DNA of 64,000 nt from Rutidosis leptorrhynchoides (GCF_046630445.1 NC_092340.1:366443001-366507000); one strand, 5' to 3'. Shown: positions 9,190-21,870, numbered from the stretch's first letter. The notes: generated by a model from the letters alone, not told the origin. Numbers and translations are program-made.

Positions 9190-12100
9190 ATGGCACCGAC
9201 TACTCGACACACCGTGAATATGAATGAAGAGGAATTCCGTACTTTTCTAGCTTCAAACATAGCCGCAGTACAGGCTGCGCTACATACCAACAATAACCTT
9301 GGATCTAGCAGTACAGGAAATCGTGTAGGATGCACCTACAAAGAATTCACTGCCTGCAAACCTTTGGAATTTGATGGAACCGAAGGACCGATCGGATTGA
9401 AACGGTGGACCGAGAAGGTCGAATCGGTGTTTGCCATAAGTAAGTGTACTGAAGAGGACAAAGTAAAGTACGCTACGCATACCTTCACAGGTTCTGCGTT
9501 AACATGGTGGAATACGTATCTAGAGCAAGTGGGACAAGATGATGCTTACGCACTACCGTGGTCAGCATTCAAGCACTTGATGAACGAGAAGTACCGTCCC
9601 AGAACCGAGGTCAATAAGCTCAAGACAGAACTTAGAGGGTTACGAACCCAAGGATTTGATATTACCACGTACGAAAGACGATTCACAGAATTGTGCCTAT
9701 TGTGTCCGGGAGCATTCGAAGATGAGGAAGAGAAGATCGACGCGTTTGTGAAAGGATTACCGGAAAGAATCCAAGAAGATATAAGTTCACACGAGCCCGC
9801 CTCCATACAACAGGCATGTAGAATGGCTCACAAACTAGTGAACCAGATTGAAGAAAGAATTAAAGAACAGACTGCTGAAGAGACCAATGTGAAGCAAGTC
9901 AAAAGAAAGTGGGAGGAAAACGGTGATAAGAATCACCAATACAACAACAACAGCAATTACAACAATAATCGCAACAATTATCCCAGCAATCGCAACATCA
10001 ATCGCAACTACAACAAACGGCCCAACAACAACAACAACAACAACAACAGCAACTACAATAATCATCCCAACAACAACAACAATCAGAAGCAGCTATGCCA
10101 AAGGTGTGAAAAGTATCACTCGGGGTTCTGCACCAAATTTTGCAACAAGTGTAAAAGAAATGGTCATAGCGCGGCGAAGTGTGAGGTCTACGGACCAGGG
10201 GTTAATAGAACGAAAGGAACAAATGGTGTCGGAACGAGTAATGGCGGAGCAAGTAGTGTCGGAGCAAGTTATGCCAATGTAGTTTGTTATAAATGTGGAA
10301 AACCGGGCCACATTATTAGAAATTGCCCGAACCAGGAGAACACGAATGGACAAGGCCGCGAAAGAGTTTTCAATATTAATGCGGCAGAGGCACAAGAAGA
10401 CCCGGAGCTTGTTACGGGTACGTTTCTTATTGACAATAAATCTGCTTACGTTTTATTTGATTCGGGTGCGGATAGAAGCTATATGAGTAGAGATTTTTGT
10501 GCTAAATTAAGTTGTCCATTGACGCCTTTGGATAGTAAATTTTTACTAGAATTAGCAAATGGTAAATTAATTTCAGCAGATAATATATGTCGGAATCGAG
10601 AAATTAAACTGGTTAGCGAAACATTTAAGATTGATTTGATACCAGTAGAGTTAGGGAGTTTTGATGTGATAATCGGTATGGACTGGTTGAAAGAAGTGAA
10701 AGCAGAGATCGTTTGTTACAAAAATGCAATTCGCATTATACGAGAGAAAGGAAAACCCTTAATGGTGTACGGAGAAAAGGGCAACACGAAGCTACATCTT
10801 ATTAGTAATTTGAAGGCACAAAAACTAATAAGAAAAGGTTGCTATGCTGTTCTAGCACACGTCGAGAAAGTACAAACTGAAGAAAAGAGCATCAATGATG
10901 TTCCCATTGCAAAAGAATTTCCCGATGTATTTCCGAAAGAATTACCGGGATTACCCCCACATCGATCCGTTGAATTTCAAATAGACCTTGTACCAGGAGC
11001 TGCACCAATAGCTCGTCCTCCTTACAGACTCGCACCCAACGAGATGAAAGAACTGCAAAGCCAATTACAAGAACTTTTAGAGCGTGGTTTCATTCGACCA
11101 AGCACATCACCATGGGGAGCTCCTGTTTTGTTTGTCAAGAAGAAAGATGGTACATTCAGGTTGTGTATCGACTACCGAGAGTTGAACAAACTTACCATCA
11201 AGAACCGCTACCCACTACCGAGAATCGATGACTTATTTGATCAACTACAAGGCTCGTCTGTTTATTCAAAGATTGACTTACGTTCCGGGTATCATCAAAT
11301 GCGGGTGAAAGAAGATGATATTCCAAAGACTGCTTTCAGAACACGTTACGGTCATTACGAGTTTATGGTCATGCCGTTTGGTTTAACTAATGCACCAGCT
11401 GTGTTCATGGACCTTATAAACCGAGTGTGTGGACCATACCTTGACAAGTTTGTCATTGTTTTCATTGATGACATACTTATTTACTCAAAGAATGACCAAG
11501 AACACGGTGAACATTTGAGAAAGGTGTTAGAAGTATTGAGGAAGGAAGAATTGTACGCTAAGTTTTCAAAGTGTGCATTTTGGTTGGAAGAAGTTCAATT
11601 CCTCGGTCACATAGTGAACAAAGAAGGTATTAAGGTGGATCCGGCAAAGATAGAAACTGTTGAAAAGTGGGAAACCCCGAAAACTCCGAAACACATACGC
11701 CAGTTTTTGGGACTAGCTGGTTACTACAGAAGGTTCATCCAAGACTTTTCCAGAATAGCAAAACCCTTGACTGCATTAACGCATAAAGGGAAGAAATTTG
11801 AATGGAATGATGAACAAGAGAAAGCGTTTCAGTTATTAAAGAAAAAGCTAACTACGGCACCTATATTGTCAATGCCTGAAGGGAATGATGATTTTGTGAT
11901 TTATTGTGACACATCAAAGCAAGGTCTCGGTTGTGTATTAATGCAACGAACGAAGGTGATTGCTTATGCGTCTAGACAATTGAAGATTCACGAACAAAAT
12001 TATACGACGCATGATTTGGAATTAGGCGCGGTTGTTTTTGCATTAAAGACTTGGAGGCACTACTTATATGGGGTCAAAAGTATTATATATACCGACCACA

Positions 12101-12969
12101 AAAGTCTTCAACACATATTTAATCAGAAACAACTGAATATGAGGCAGCGTAGGTGGATTGAATTATTGAATGATTACGACTTTGAGATTCGTTACCACCC
12201 GGGGAAGGCAAATGTGGTAGCCGATGCCTTGAGCAGGAAGGACAGAGAACCCATTCGAGTAAAATCTATGAATATAATGATTCATAATAACCTTACTACT
12301 CAAATAAAGGAGGCTCAACAAGGAGTTTTAAAAGAGGGAAATTTAAAGGATGAAATATCCAAAGGATCGGAGAAGCATCTTAATATTCGGGAAGACGGAA
12401 CCCGGTATAGGGCTGAAAGGATTTGGGTACCAAAATTTGGAGATATGAGAGAAATGGTACTTAGAGAAGCTCATAAAACCAGATACTCAATACATCCTGG
12501 AACGGGGAAGATGTACAAGGATCTCAAGAAACATTTTTGGTGGCCGGGTATGAAAGCCGATGTTGCTAAATACGTAGGAGAATGTTTGATGTGTTCTAAG
12601 GTCAAAGCTGAGCATCAGAAACCATCAGGTCTACTTCAACAACCCGAAATCCCGGAATGGAAATGGGAAAACATTACCATGGATTTCATCACTAAATTGC
12701 CAAGGACTGCAAGTGGTTTTGATACTATTTGGGTAATAGTTGATCGTCTCACCAAATCAGTACACTTCCTACCATTAAGAGAAGATGACAAGATGGAGAA
12801 GTTAGCACGACTGTATTTGAAGGAAGTCGTCTCCAGACATGGAATACCAATCTCTATTATCTCTGATAGGGATGGCAGATTTATTTCAAGATTCTGGCAG
12901 ACATTACAGCAAGCATTAGGAACTCGTCTAGACATGAGTACTGCCTATCATCCACAAACTGATGGGTAG
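9190..12969 (+). CDS. Gag-Pol polyprotein of element A, truncated by a premature stop
   Basis: I chose the ATG at 9190 ([11 protein letters not shown]), which matches element B. An in-frame ATG at 9154 is also open. Gag comes first, then an Asn-rich spacer (about residues 255-300) and zinc-knuckle motifs from residue 303 ([26 protein letters not shown]) and 366 ([14 protein letters not shown]). The protease has DSGAD at residue 424, reverse transcriptase [10 protein letters not shown] near 758-767 and RNase H an Asp at 907. Integrase has a zinc-binding HHCC region ending in CLMCS (from 1132), with catalytic Asp at about 1165 and 1226. Gag coats the RNA, and Pol makes and inserts the DNA copy. 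The frame ends at TAG 12967-12969, where element B has CAG, two codons before the third catalytic acidic residue. Integrase from this open part would be inactive. Confidence 0.93.
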   Translation: MAPTTRHTVNMNEEEFRTFLASNIAAVQAALHTNNNLGSSSTGNRVGCTYKEFTACKPLEFDGTEGPIGLKRWTEKVESVFAISKCTEEDKVKYATHTFTGSALTWWNTYLEQVGQDDAYALPWSAFKHLMNEKYRPRTEVNKLKTELRGLRTQGFDITTYERRFTELCLLCPGAFEDEEEKIDAFVKGLPERIQEDISSHEPASIQQACRMAHKLVNQIEERIKEQTAEETNVKQVKRKWEENGDKNHQYNNNSNYNNNRNNYPSNRNINRNYNKRPNNNNNNNNSNYNNHPNNNNNQKQLCQRCEKYHSGFCTKFCNKCKRNGHSAAKCEVYGPGVNRTKGTNGVGTSNGGASSVGASYANVVCYKCGKPGHIIRNCPNQENTNGQGRERVFNINAAEAQEDPELVTGTFLIDNKSAYVLFDSGADRSYMSRDFCAKLSCPLTPLDSKFLLELANGKLISADNICRNREIKLVSETFKIDLIPVELGSFDVIIGMDWLKEVKAEIVCYKNAIRIIREKGKPLMVYGEKGNTKLHLISNLKAQKLIRKGCYAVLAHVEKVQTEEKSINDVPIAKEFPDVFPKELPGLPPHRSVEFQIDLVPGAAPIARPPYRLAPNEMKELQSQLQELLERGFIRPSTSPWGAPVLFVKKKDGTFRLCIDYRELNKLTIKNRYPLPRIDDLFDQLQGSSVYSKIDLRSGYHQMRVKEDDIPKTAFRTRYGHYEFMVMPFGLTNAPAVFMDLINRVCGPYLDKFVIVFIDDILIYSKNDQEHGEHLRKVLEVLRKEELYAKFSKCAFWLEEVQFLGHIVNKEGIKVDPAKIETVEKWETPKTPKHIRQFLGLAGYYRRFIQDFSRIAKPLTALTHKGKKFEWNDEQEKAFQLLKKKLTTAPILSMPEGNDDFVIYCDTSKQGLGCVLMQRTKVIAYASRQLKIHEQNYTTHDLELGAVVFALKTWRHYLYGVKSIIYTDHKSLQHIFNQKQLNMRQRRWIELLNDYDFEIRYHPGKANVVADALSRKDREPIRVKSMNIMIHNNLTTQIKEAQQGVLKEGNLKDEISKGSEKHLNIREDGTRYRAERIWVPKFGDMREMVLREAHKTRYSIHPGTGKMYKDLKKHFWWPGMKADVAKYVGECLMCSKVKAEHQKPSGLLQQPEIPEWKWENITMDFITKLPRTASGFDTIWVIVDRLTKSVHFLPLREDDKMEKLARLYLKEVVSRHGIPISIISDRDGRFISRFWQTLQQALGTRLDMSTAYHPQTDG

Positions 12970-13746
12970 AGTGAAAGGACGATACAAACGCTTGAAGACA
13001 TGCTACGAGCATGTGTTATTGATTTCGGAAACAGTTGGGATTGACATCTACCGTTATCAGAATTTTCCTACAACAACAGCTACCATTCAAGCATTGAGAT
13101 GGCGCCGTTTGAAGCACTTTATGGTAGAAAGTGCAGGTCTCCGATTTGTTGGAGTGAAGTGGGGGATAGACAAATTACGGGTCCGGAGATTATACAAGAA
13201 ACTACCGAGAAGATCATCCAAATTCAACAACGGTTGAAAACCGCCCAAAGTCGACAAAAGAGCTACGCTGACATTAAAAGAAAAGATATAGAATTTGAAA
13301 TTGGAGAGATGGTCATGCTTAAAGTTGCACCTTGGAAAGGCGTTGTTCGATTTGGTAAACGAGGGAAATTAAATCCAAGGTATATTGGACCATTCAAGAT
13401 TATTGATCGTGTCGGACCAGTAGCTTACCGACTTGAGTTACCTCAACAACTCGCGGCTGTACATAACAATTTCCACGTCTCAAATTTGAAGAAATGTTTT
13501 GCTAAAGAAGATCTCACTATTCCGTTAGATGAAATCCAAATCAACGAAAAACTTCAATTCATCGAAGAACCCGTCGAAATAATGGATCGTGAGGTTAAAA
13601 GACTTAAGCAAAACAAGATACCAATTGTTAAGGTTCGATGGAATGCTCGTAGAGGACCCGAGTTCACCTGGGAGCGTGAAGATCAGATGAAGAAGAAATA
13701 CCCGCATCTATTTCTAGAAGATTCGTCAACACCTTCAACAGCTTAA
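12967..13746 (+). pseudogene. Integrase end and chromodomain of element A, after premature stops
   Basis: The reading frame continues unshifted after TAG 12967-12969 and meets a second stop, TGA, at 13042-13044. Element B has a coding triplet at each position, so both are C-to-T changes. It is then open to 13746. It encodes the catalytic Glu region, [14 protein letters not shown], an integrase C-terminal [16 protein letters not shown] segment and a chromodomain-like end ([34 protein letters not shown]). Chromodomains of this class direct insertion towards heterochromatin. The second stop removes a CpG, consistent with methylated-cytosine decay in a silenced element. Confidence 0.9.
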
Positions 13747-13766
13747 AATTTCGGGACGAAATTTAT

Positions 13767-13781
13767 TTAACGGGTAGGTAC
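13767..13781 (+). other. Polypurine tract of element A
   Basis: TTAACGGGTAGGTAC abuts the 3' LTR start (TG at 13782). It is identical at the 3' junction of element B (40391-40405, minus). It is only moderately purine-rich but sits at the required position. Confidence 0.75.
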
Positions 13782-16700
13782 TGTAGTGACCCGAACTTTT
13801 CCATGTTTATATATATTAATTGAGATTGATATTTACATGATTAAATGTTTCCAACATGTTAAGCAATCAAACTTGTTAAGACTTGATTAATTGAAATATG
13901 TTTCATATAGACAATTGACCACCCAAGTTGACCGGTGATTCACGAACGTTAAAACTTGTAAAAACTATATGATGACATATATATGGATATATATATAGTT
14001 AACATGATACTATGATAAGTAAACATATCATTAAGTATATTAACAATGAACTACATATGTAAAAACAAGACTACTAACTTAATGATTTTTAAACGAGACA
14101 TATATGTAACGATTATCGTTGTAAAGACATTTAATGTATATATATCATATTAAGAGATATTCATACATGATAATATCATGATAATATAATAATTTAAAAT
14201 CTCATTTGATATTATAAACATTGGGTTAACAACATTTAACAAGATCGTTAACCTAAAGGTTTCAAAACAACACTTACATGTAACGACTAACGATGACTTA
14301 ACGACTCAGTTAAAATGTATATACATGTAGTGTTTTAATATGTATTTATACACTTTTGAAAGACTTCAATACACTTATAAAAATACTTCTACTTAACAAA
14401 AATGCTTACAATTACATCCTCGTTCAGTTTCATCAACAATTCTACTCGTATGCACCCGTATTCGTACTCGTACAATACACAACTTTTAGATGTATGTACT
14501 ATTGGTATATACACTCCAATGATCAGCTCTTAGCAGCCCATGTGAGTCACCTAACACATTTGGGAACCATCATTTGGCAACTAGCATGAAATATCTCATA
14601 AAATTACAAAAATATGAGTAATCATTCATGACTTATTTACATGAAAACAAAATTACATATCCTTTATATCTAATCCATACACCAACGACCAAAAACACCT
14701 ACAAACACTTTCATTCTTCAATTTTCTTCATATAATTGATCTCTCTCAAGTTCTATCTTCAAGTTCTAAGTGTTCTTCATATATTCTACAAGTTCTAGTT
14801 ACATAAAATCAAGAATACTTTCAAGTTTGCTAGCTCACTTCCAATCTTGTAAGGTGATCATCCAACCTCAAGAAATCTTTGTTTCTTACAGTAGGTTATC
14901 ATTCTAATACAAGGTAATAATCATATTCAAACTTTGGTTCAATTTCTATAACTATAACAATCTTATTTCAAGTGATGATCTTACTTGAACTTGTTTTCGT
15001 GTCATGATTCTGCTTCAAGAACTTCGAGCCATCCAAGGATCCGTTGAAGCTAGATCCATTTTTCTCTTTTTCAGTAGGTTTATCCAAGGAACTTAAGGTA
15101 GTAATGATGTTCATAACATCATTCGATTCATACATATAAAGCTATCTTATTTGAAGGTTTAAACTTGTAATCACTAGAACATAGTTTAGTTAATTCTAAA
15201 CTTGTTCGCAAACAAAAGTTAATCCTTCTAACTTGACTTTTAAAATCAACTAAACACATGTTCTATATCTATATGATATGCTAACTTAATGATTTAAAAC
15301 CTGGAAACATGAAAAACACCGTAAAACCGGATTTACGCCGTCGTAGTAACACCGCGGGCTGTTTTGGGTTAGTTAAATAAAAAACTATGATAAACTTTGA
15401 TTTAAAAGTTGTTATTCTGAGAAAATGATTTTTATTATGAACATGAAACTATATCCAAAAATTATGGTTAAACTCAAAGTGGAAGTATGTTTTCTAAAAT
15501 GGTCATCTAGACGTCGTTCTTTCGACTGAAATGACTACCTTTACAAAAACGACTTGTAACTTATTTTTCTGACTATAAACCTATACTTTTTCTGTTTAGA
15601 TTCATAAAATAGAGTTCAATATGAAACCATAGCAATTTGATTCACTCAAAACGGATTTAAAATGAAGAAGTTATGGGTAAAACAAGATTGGATAATTTTT
15701 CTCATTTTAGCTACGTGAAAATTGGTAACAAATCTATTCCAACCATAACTTAATCAACTTGTATTGTATATTATGTAATCTTGAGATACCATAGACACGT
15801 ATACAATGTTTCGACCTATCATGTCGACACATCTATATATATTTCGGAACAACCATAGACACTCTATATGTGAATGTTGGAGTTAGCTATACAGGGTTGA
15901 GGTTGATTCCAAAATATGTATAGTTTGAGTTGTGATCAATACTGAGATACGTATACACTGGGTCGTGGATTGATTCAAGATAATATTTATCGATTTATTT
16001 CTGTATATCTAACTGTGGACAACTAGTTGTAGGTTACTAACGAGGACAGCTGACTTAATAAACTTAAAATATCAAAATATATTAAAAGTGTTGTAAATAT
16101 ATTTTGAACATACTTTGATATATATGTATATATTGTTATAGGTTCGTGAATCAACCAGTGACCAAGTCTTACTTCCCGACGAAGTAAAAATCTGTGAAAG
16201 TGAGTTATAGTCCCACTTTTAAAATCTAATATTTTTGGGATGAGAATACATGCAGGTTTATAAATGATTTACAAAATAGACACAAGTACGTGAAACTACA
16301 TTCTATGGTTGAATTATCGAAATCGAATATGCCCCTTTTATAAAGTCTGGTAATCTAAGAATTAGGGAACAGACACCCTAATTGACGCGAATCCTAAAGA
16401 TAGATCTATTGGGCCTAACAAACCCCATCCAAAGTACCGGATGCTTTAGTACTTCGAAATTTATATCATATCCGAAGGGTGTCCCGGAATGATGGGGATA
16501 TTCTTATATATATGCATCTTGTTAATGTCAGTTACCAGGTGTTCACCATATGAATGATTTTTATCTCTATGTATGGGATGTGTATTGAAATATGAAATCT
16601 TGTGGTCTATTATTATGATTTGATATATATAGGTTAAACCTATAACTCACCAACATTTTTGTTGACGTTTTAAGCATGTTTATTCTCAGGTGATTATTAA

Positions 16701-17033
16701 GAGCTTCCGATGTCGCATACTTAAATAAGGACGAGATTTGGAGTCCATGCTTGTATGATATTGTGTAAAAACTGCATTCAAGAAACTTATTTTGTTGTAA
16801 CATATTTGTATTGTAAACCATTATGTAATGGTCGTGTGTAAACAGGATATTTTAGATTATCATTATTTGATAATCTACGTAAAGTTTTTTTAAACCTTTA
16901 TTGATGAAATAAAGGTTATAGTTTGTTTTAAAATGAATGCAGTCTTTGAAAAACGTCTCATATAGAGGTCAAAACCTCGCAACGAAATCAATTAATATGG
17001 AACGTTTTTAATCAATAAGAACGGGACATTTCA
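13782..17033 (+). repeat. 3' LTR of element A
   Basis: This 3252-bp copy of the 5' LTR is followed by the TTTAC target duplication. It differs from 3949-7202 by scattered single substitutions and one AT-repeat length change. The promoter-like module and stem-loop are intact at 16595-16721, so this LTR could drive transcription outward into F. Confidence 0.95.
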
Positions 17034-17128
17034 TTTACCTACCCGTTAAAATATTTTTTACAATTAACATTTTGTACAAAAGAGAAGATATACGTTCATA
17101 TATGTATTCTTCAGATGTAATTATGGTT

Positions 17129-17266
17129 TTAATGAGCTAATATAATATTAAACTCATTTGATTTGCTCTTGAAACGAGAATAAATAATCTCCAAAACCTT
17201 AGAGATTTCATAATTGTCGTGAAATATTTCGCTAATGAAGTTATGAATTAATACTTCATTGTTCAT
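17129..17266 (-). pseudogene. Short ORF related to the upstream ORF of element F
   Basis: An ATG at 17264-17266 opens 45 codons (MNNEVLIHNFISEIF, YEISKVLEIIY, FKSKSNEF). The pattern of IHNFISEI, then YxISKxLxII, resembles IFTLISRISSHEYIISKILDLI in the ORF at 17668-18204. This may be a diverged partial duplicate. The frame is short and AT-rich, so coding status is doubtful. Confidence 0.2.
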
Positions 17267-17667
17267 TGTTATTGATATACTTCGGTATATGATGTTGGTG
17301 CTCTTGGAATTCTTGTGAAATTCATAAGGCACTAATGATATTTTCTAGAAAGTTTTGAGTACATCGAAAATTAAAGTATACAATCAATCATGTATTTGAG
17401 TAATACACTTGGTTTATTACGAAATGGAGTTTATTGTATTGAAGCAATGATTAACGATTGTTAAGTTATTAACAAAAGATGTACATCATAGCATATTGTG
17501 ATATGAATTAACCATGTAGTACATACTAGTTAAGATTCACACGTAATAGCTTAGTACGAAAAGATTTATTATTGTTCCAATCCATATATATAAAGTATAC
17601 ATATGTAATTCTTCAGGAAGAATGAGTCAATACATCTTAACTCATTATTACTAATATTCCTTGGTAT

Positions 17668-18204
17668 CTATGGGGCGTATGATGTTGATGTTTGAGGTAC
17701 TGAGTGTGATGTTGAGGCGTGGAATGCGGATGTTGTCGTTGGTGAAGCTGGTGATGTTGGTGGTGATGTTGGTGGTGATGCCGATGGTACTGGTGGTACT
17801 GGTTATGCTGCTGGTGCTGCTGCTGGTGTTCGTAGGTTTCGCACCATATTCTCCAGAGCCACTACTCGAGCGAGAAGCTCGTTAACTTCTTCTATTATTC
17901 CGGGATGATTGGCGGTTCGGACAAGTGGATGAATAAGATCTAAAATTTTAGATATTATATATTCGTGACTGGATATCCTGGAAATGAGGGTGAAAATAGT
18001 GTTCCGAACGGGTTCGCCAGTAAGTGCTCCAGGTTCTTCACCAAGAGGTGAATTCGGTTGGTGGAAGGGATCACCTTCTTCTTGTCTCCATTGATTAAGT
18101 TTACTACGAACCCATCCCCAATTCATCCAAAATAAATGATGGCTGATTGGTTGGTTCATTCCGGTTACGCTGCCATTGGAGCTCGAAGAGTTCGAGGAAT
18201 CCAT
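17668..18204 (-). pseudogene. Unfamiliar 5' ORF of element F (one internal stop)
   Basis: An ATG at 18202-18204, about 0.9 kb after the primer site, opens 133 codons to a TAA at 17803-17805. The same frame then runs 44 more codons to a stop at 17668. The N-terminus is Ser/Asn-rich (MDSSNSSSSNGSV), followed by FWMNWGWVRSKLNQWRQE and an amphipathic segment IFTLISRISSHEYIISKILD. A likely coiled coil (IIEEVNELLARVVALENMVR) follows. Past the stop the tail is Pro/Ser/Thr-rich. No known domain is recognised. Its place (after the primer site, before gag) parallels ORF1 of element A, but the sequences are unrelated. It could be an accessory protein or an aberrant gag start. Confidence 0.4.
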
Positions 18205-19065
18205 ATTATGTGTTTGGAATTAGGGTTTTTGATATGAGATTAGTGTTGAATACTGGATGATATATTCGTCTCCTCGAATACGTGTATATAGCAAAAAGAT
18301 TTCCGTAATTTACGGAGGGAATTTAGGAAAAGTGTTAGACAAAATCTATTGGGATAGATACGATAAGATATAATAAGATATGATGTGTCTATACTTTAAT
18401 AATGGCAGTATGACGTGTCGAGATCATAAAGTGATAAGTATGTAATCTAATAATCTTTTGATTAAAGACTTTCAATTCGTATACTGTGATAACCCAATGA
18501 CATTTTTCGATTCACAAATCGATGCATAAAGGCATAAGGCATATAAGTACGTGATATAACAGGGAGTTATATACATTTGTGTGTGAGTAGTAACAATTAT
18601 AAGAGTTTCAAAATCATGGATAATATTTCATGTAATACATATGTAATACACATAACCATGATAGATGACTTATGAATGTCAAGAATTTCTGAAATCATTG
18701 TGTCGCATTTAGATGCGGTGGTGTAATTGGATAGTACTCAGGAAAGTGAGCAGAGTTCTTAGATTAGCTCGGCATTCTAAGATAAGTAAAGTTTCTAAAG
18801 TATAGTGTAGCATTTAACAGTTAAAGGCAACAATTAAAGGCACTATGGTCAAGAAAAGTTGTAGTCCTACATTAGGAAAGAGACTTTGATTAGAATCTTT
18901 AAGTCAAGTTTGGTAAAGCATGATTGTTAAGATTATAAGGCAATCCTAAGTGCTTTAAGTGTAAGGCAGGAAAGGTTATAGTTTCCTAGATTGCTAAGGC
19001 ACCCTAGCTAGCAAGTAAGGCACACATAAAAATGCAATCTTGGTTCTCTATAACAGTCTGGTTAT
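18205..19065 (-). other. Leader of element F with scattered AAGGCA repeats
   Basis: No coding frame is supported. On the plus strand the hexamer AAGGCA recurs at least seven times (two copies near 18527-18545, the rest between about 18820 and 19025), mostly as TAAGGCA or AAAGGCA. These are TGCCTT in the sense of the element. Such clustering in a leader may reflect slippage or a protein or tRNA contact site. I cannot distinguish these. Confidence 0.4.
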
Positions 19066-19077
19066 GCTCTGATACCA
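19066..19077 (-). other. Primer binding site, tRNA initiator-Met type (element F)
   Basis: On the minus strand TGGTATCAGAGC lies three bases inside the LTR that ends at 19081. This marks 19081-21472 as the 5' LTR of a minus-strand element. Confidence 0.92.
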
Positions 19078-19080
19078 ATC

Positions 19081-20511
19081 TGTAACATCCTCCCAATAGG
19101 GTCTGGAAGAAACGTTACTAATATCAAATAAACCAACATATTATAATACGAGAACAATACTAAATGAGAAAATTTAACTTTATTGAGTACGCAGCGGAAA
19201 ATGAAATGTCGTTACAATAATGGAAATAATGATAAAGTAATTGTTCATATGCAGAGGTAATAAATGCGATATCTCTTGATCCTAAGTCCAAGTAGCATCA
19301 CATAAGTAGTAGATAAGAAAGCTTGAATCAAACAGCACCTGAGACAAAACATGCTAAAGTGTCAACCAAAAAGGTTGAGTGAAATTCATAGGTTTAACAA
19401 AAGTAGTTATCATTGTTTTAGACCACAAGATTTAGTTTGTAGCGTTGATCTCCCGCAGGATCAAAAAGTTATGCCAGTGCGTGATATTTAGACTAAACGT
19501 TCAAGTTTGCCCCATGAGAAGTTGTGTCTGTCCTTGTCGGTTTAATTTCATTATCAAGTAATACAAAGACTTAGTCAAATGTATCGGGGACGTTACTCCC
19601 GATAGGCCTACCCCCAATAAATAAGCATGCCGCAGCACTTAAAAATATCACTGTAGAGACTTAGTCGGACATAGCCGGGTATAGCATAGTTTTAGCAGTT
19701 GGTACTTGTGTCTAAATTGTAAATAGTAAAAGCAGCATGTGTCTCACCCCAAATAAATTAAATAAGTTTGCTAGCAATAAAGAGTGGGGCTATGAATTCA
19801 CCTTAGTAAGTAGAGAGAGTTATTCCTCGAAATAAAGAGTTGAACAAGTGAGCAGGAAAGTCAACCTATTGACATTTAAGAGTAGTTAAGTGTTTTGCCC
19901 ATGTTTAAGTTTAAGTATGTGTTTAAGTATAGTTTGTTTTACTAAGTTTCTATTCCTAGTAAGTTACTATTTTTATAAAGTTTCTATTTTTAGAAAGTTT
20001 CTTATTTTACTAAGTTTCTATGACTAGAGAGTTTCTGCTTTTATCAGTGTTTTCCATTTTAGGATACTTGCCGTATTAGATAAGCTTCCAATCACCCCTT
20101 TCCCTTCGAATGGCTAATTTAGATCTAGGGGCTTGAGCCATAGGACCCTTTAAATCGGAAATCCAAACTCTCTGCCTAGAATCTCATAGAAACCATTCGT
20201 CAAGAAAGTTCGAAGATCTATACATCTCTAATACATATCCCAAAATGTTTTTGTGCTACAATATAAGTAGTAGGTTATAGGTGCTAGTAATAGTAATAGT
20301 GTATACATGTTAAGTACTAGTATAAGTAGTATTAGGGTTTCATTAATTAGGGTTAGTTAATTAAAGTAGTAATTAATAACTAGGGTTTAGTAATTAATGT
20401 CCTAGGGTTTCATAAATGTTTAGAGTTTAATTAATTAGGGTTTAAGAATTATCGTTTAGGTGTAATTAGGGTTTAAGGTTTTAATATGTATATGTATATA
20501 TAATTCGTATA

Positions 20512-20554
<43 letters not shown>

Positions 20555-21472
20555 TTTTTTTACATGTATATATGTATATATAAATCTAGGTGTGTTTATG
20601 TATATACTTATGAATAACAAGTTTATAATATGAATATGAATTAACAAAGATCAAAGTTTATGTAAATAGTTTAGGGTTTATGTTATACCTTTGAAGATTC
20701 AAGATAATTAACAAAGAAAAGATGAACACGATGAAGATGGAAGATCAAAGCCTTGAAAATCTTGAAGAACTCCTTGAAGATTCTTGAAGAACACGAAGAA
20801 CAAGCTTGAAGATTCGAATACCACAAGAGAGGGAAAGGGAGAGATTGTTTTTGAGAGAGGATTTTGGTGTGATTTGTGAATGAGAAACTAGGAGTCTAGG
20901 AGTGTTTATATAGTGCAAGTATTAGAGTGTTAGTCAACATAAGGATGTTCTAATTAATGATTTTATTTTGTTTTATAATTTTTAGTCAACAATAGGTGGT
21001 ACTAGTTTATAATTAGTCAACATAAGGATGTACTAGTTTATACTTTATTTTTAGTCAACATAAGGATGTAATATTTTTTTAGTCTCATTATTATTACTAT
21101 TATTATTATTATTATTTTTACATTTACTACATGATAAGTATTATTTTCTTTTTACTAATTCATGACTTGTATATATTTAGTTCCCAATTGTTTTATTATT
21201 TATATAAATGTCACTTTTTATTTATTACTTATAGGTTATTAGTTATAATATTACATAAATGCATAAATTTTAATTAGCAGTGAGTGTCGACTAACAGTTT
21301 ATTATTTTCATCTTTTATTAACTTGTCAATTTTTATACAAAGTTAATTAATATATTTTCTAACTCTTAACACTTAACAATTGTTGATTAAAGTTTAATCA
21401 TTAAGTTTTAATTATATTGTTTGGGCTTTTAATATTGGAAAAATATAGAATGGAAAAATGAGGGTCGTTATA
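19081..21472 (-). repeat. 5' LTR of element F (complete, 2392 bp)
   Basis: The LTR runs from TGTAACATCC (19081) to GTTATA (21472) on the plus strand. The terminal pair is therefore TG...TA instead of TG...CA, and the left copy has the same end. It contains an AT microsatellite near 20508-20552 and a TTA/TTAT-rich stretch near 21085-21120. The promoter-like module is at 19312-19435. Confidence 0.9.
19312..19435 (-). promoter_or_regulatory. LTR core promoter-like module with stem-loop (element F)
   Basis: Read on the minus strand the order is AAATCTTGTGGTCTA, AAACCTATGAATTTCAC, a stem-loop CAACC-TTTTT-GGTTG (19363-19377), GCATGTTTTGTCTCAGGTG and an AAGCTTTC segment. The fifth base pair of the stem is C-G here, A-T in A, C and G, and G-C in E. 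Confidence 0.55.
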
Positions 21473-21743
21473 ACGTTAATCATTGATTCCACAGTGAGGT
21501 TTTGACCTCTATATGATACGTTTTGATAAAATATTGCATTCATTAAGATAAGTGACTTTCTAAATATAGAAAGTTATAAACATGTGAGCGAGTGCTTAGG
21601 TATAAGCAAAACCTCAAAATACATAAGTCTTTAATTTACAGGTTGACATCACAGTCCAATTATTTATTACACAATGCAGTTTTATTTTGAATGCAATAAA
21701 CTTTGTACAAAGCATGAGAGACTCCATGCAGGCAACAAGCACA

Positions 21744-21870
21744 TCACAGCGGAAGCAGTCTAAGGACCTGAGAATAAAACATGCTAAAAAGGTCAACACG
21801 AATGTTGGTGAGTTATAGGTTTAATTGCTCGAGTCATAAATATATATAAAGATAGACCACAAGATTTCAT
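21744..21870 (-). promoter_or_regulatory. LTR core promoter-like module with stem-loop (element G)
   Basis: On the minus strand: AAATCTTGTGGTCTA, a TATATATT box, AAACCTATAACTCACC, a stem-loop CAACA-TTCG-TGTTG (21794-21807), GCATGTTTTATTCTCAGGT and GCTTCCGCTGT. The UUCG-type tetraloop in the sense strand is notable because such loops are especially stable in RNA. Confidence 0.55.

Larger units (their letters stand above)
3949..17033 (+). mobile_element. Complete Ty3/gypsy chromovirus element A carrying an F-box gene
   Basis: Two LTRs (3949-7202 and 13782-17033) begin TGTAGTGACCCG and end GGGACATTTCA. They are flanked by the 5-bp duplication TTTAC (3944-3948 and 17034-17038). The interior holds, in order, an initiator-Met primer site, an acidic ORF, an F-box ORF, gag-pol with a C-terminal chromodomain, and a polypurine tract. 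The domain order protease, RT, RNase H, integrase and the chromodomain ending place it among chromoviruses, probably Tekay-like. Roughly 18-20 substitutions were seen by eye between the 3.25-kb LTRs, about 0.6 percent, so the insertion is recent. Two nonsense codons in integrase mean it is no longer autonomous. Confidence 0.95.
1..21472 (-). mobile_element. Ty3/gypsy element F, split by element A
   Basis: The sequence at 1-1629 recurs at 19832-21472, giving the two LTRs of a minus-strand element whose far end lies left of the window. A primer site abuts the right LTR (19066-19077) and a chromodomain remnant lies next to the left LTR (1667-1935), which sets the orientation. The internal part is 1630-3948 plus 17039-19080, about 4.4 kb after removing element A. 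No reverse transcriptase or RNase H is visible there, so F is a deletion derivative or a non-autonomous element. About eight substitutions were seen by eye between the two LTR copies over 1.6 kb. The outer flank at 21473 continues an LTR of another element (G). Confidence 0.85.

Noticed and set aside
9835..10065. Val/Ile-rich and Thr-rich frames opposite or beside the Asn-rich part of gag (also 43888-44380).
   Set aside because: They are shadows of the AAC-repeat tract that encodes the Gag Asn-rich spacer.
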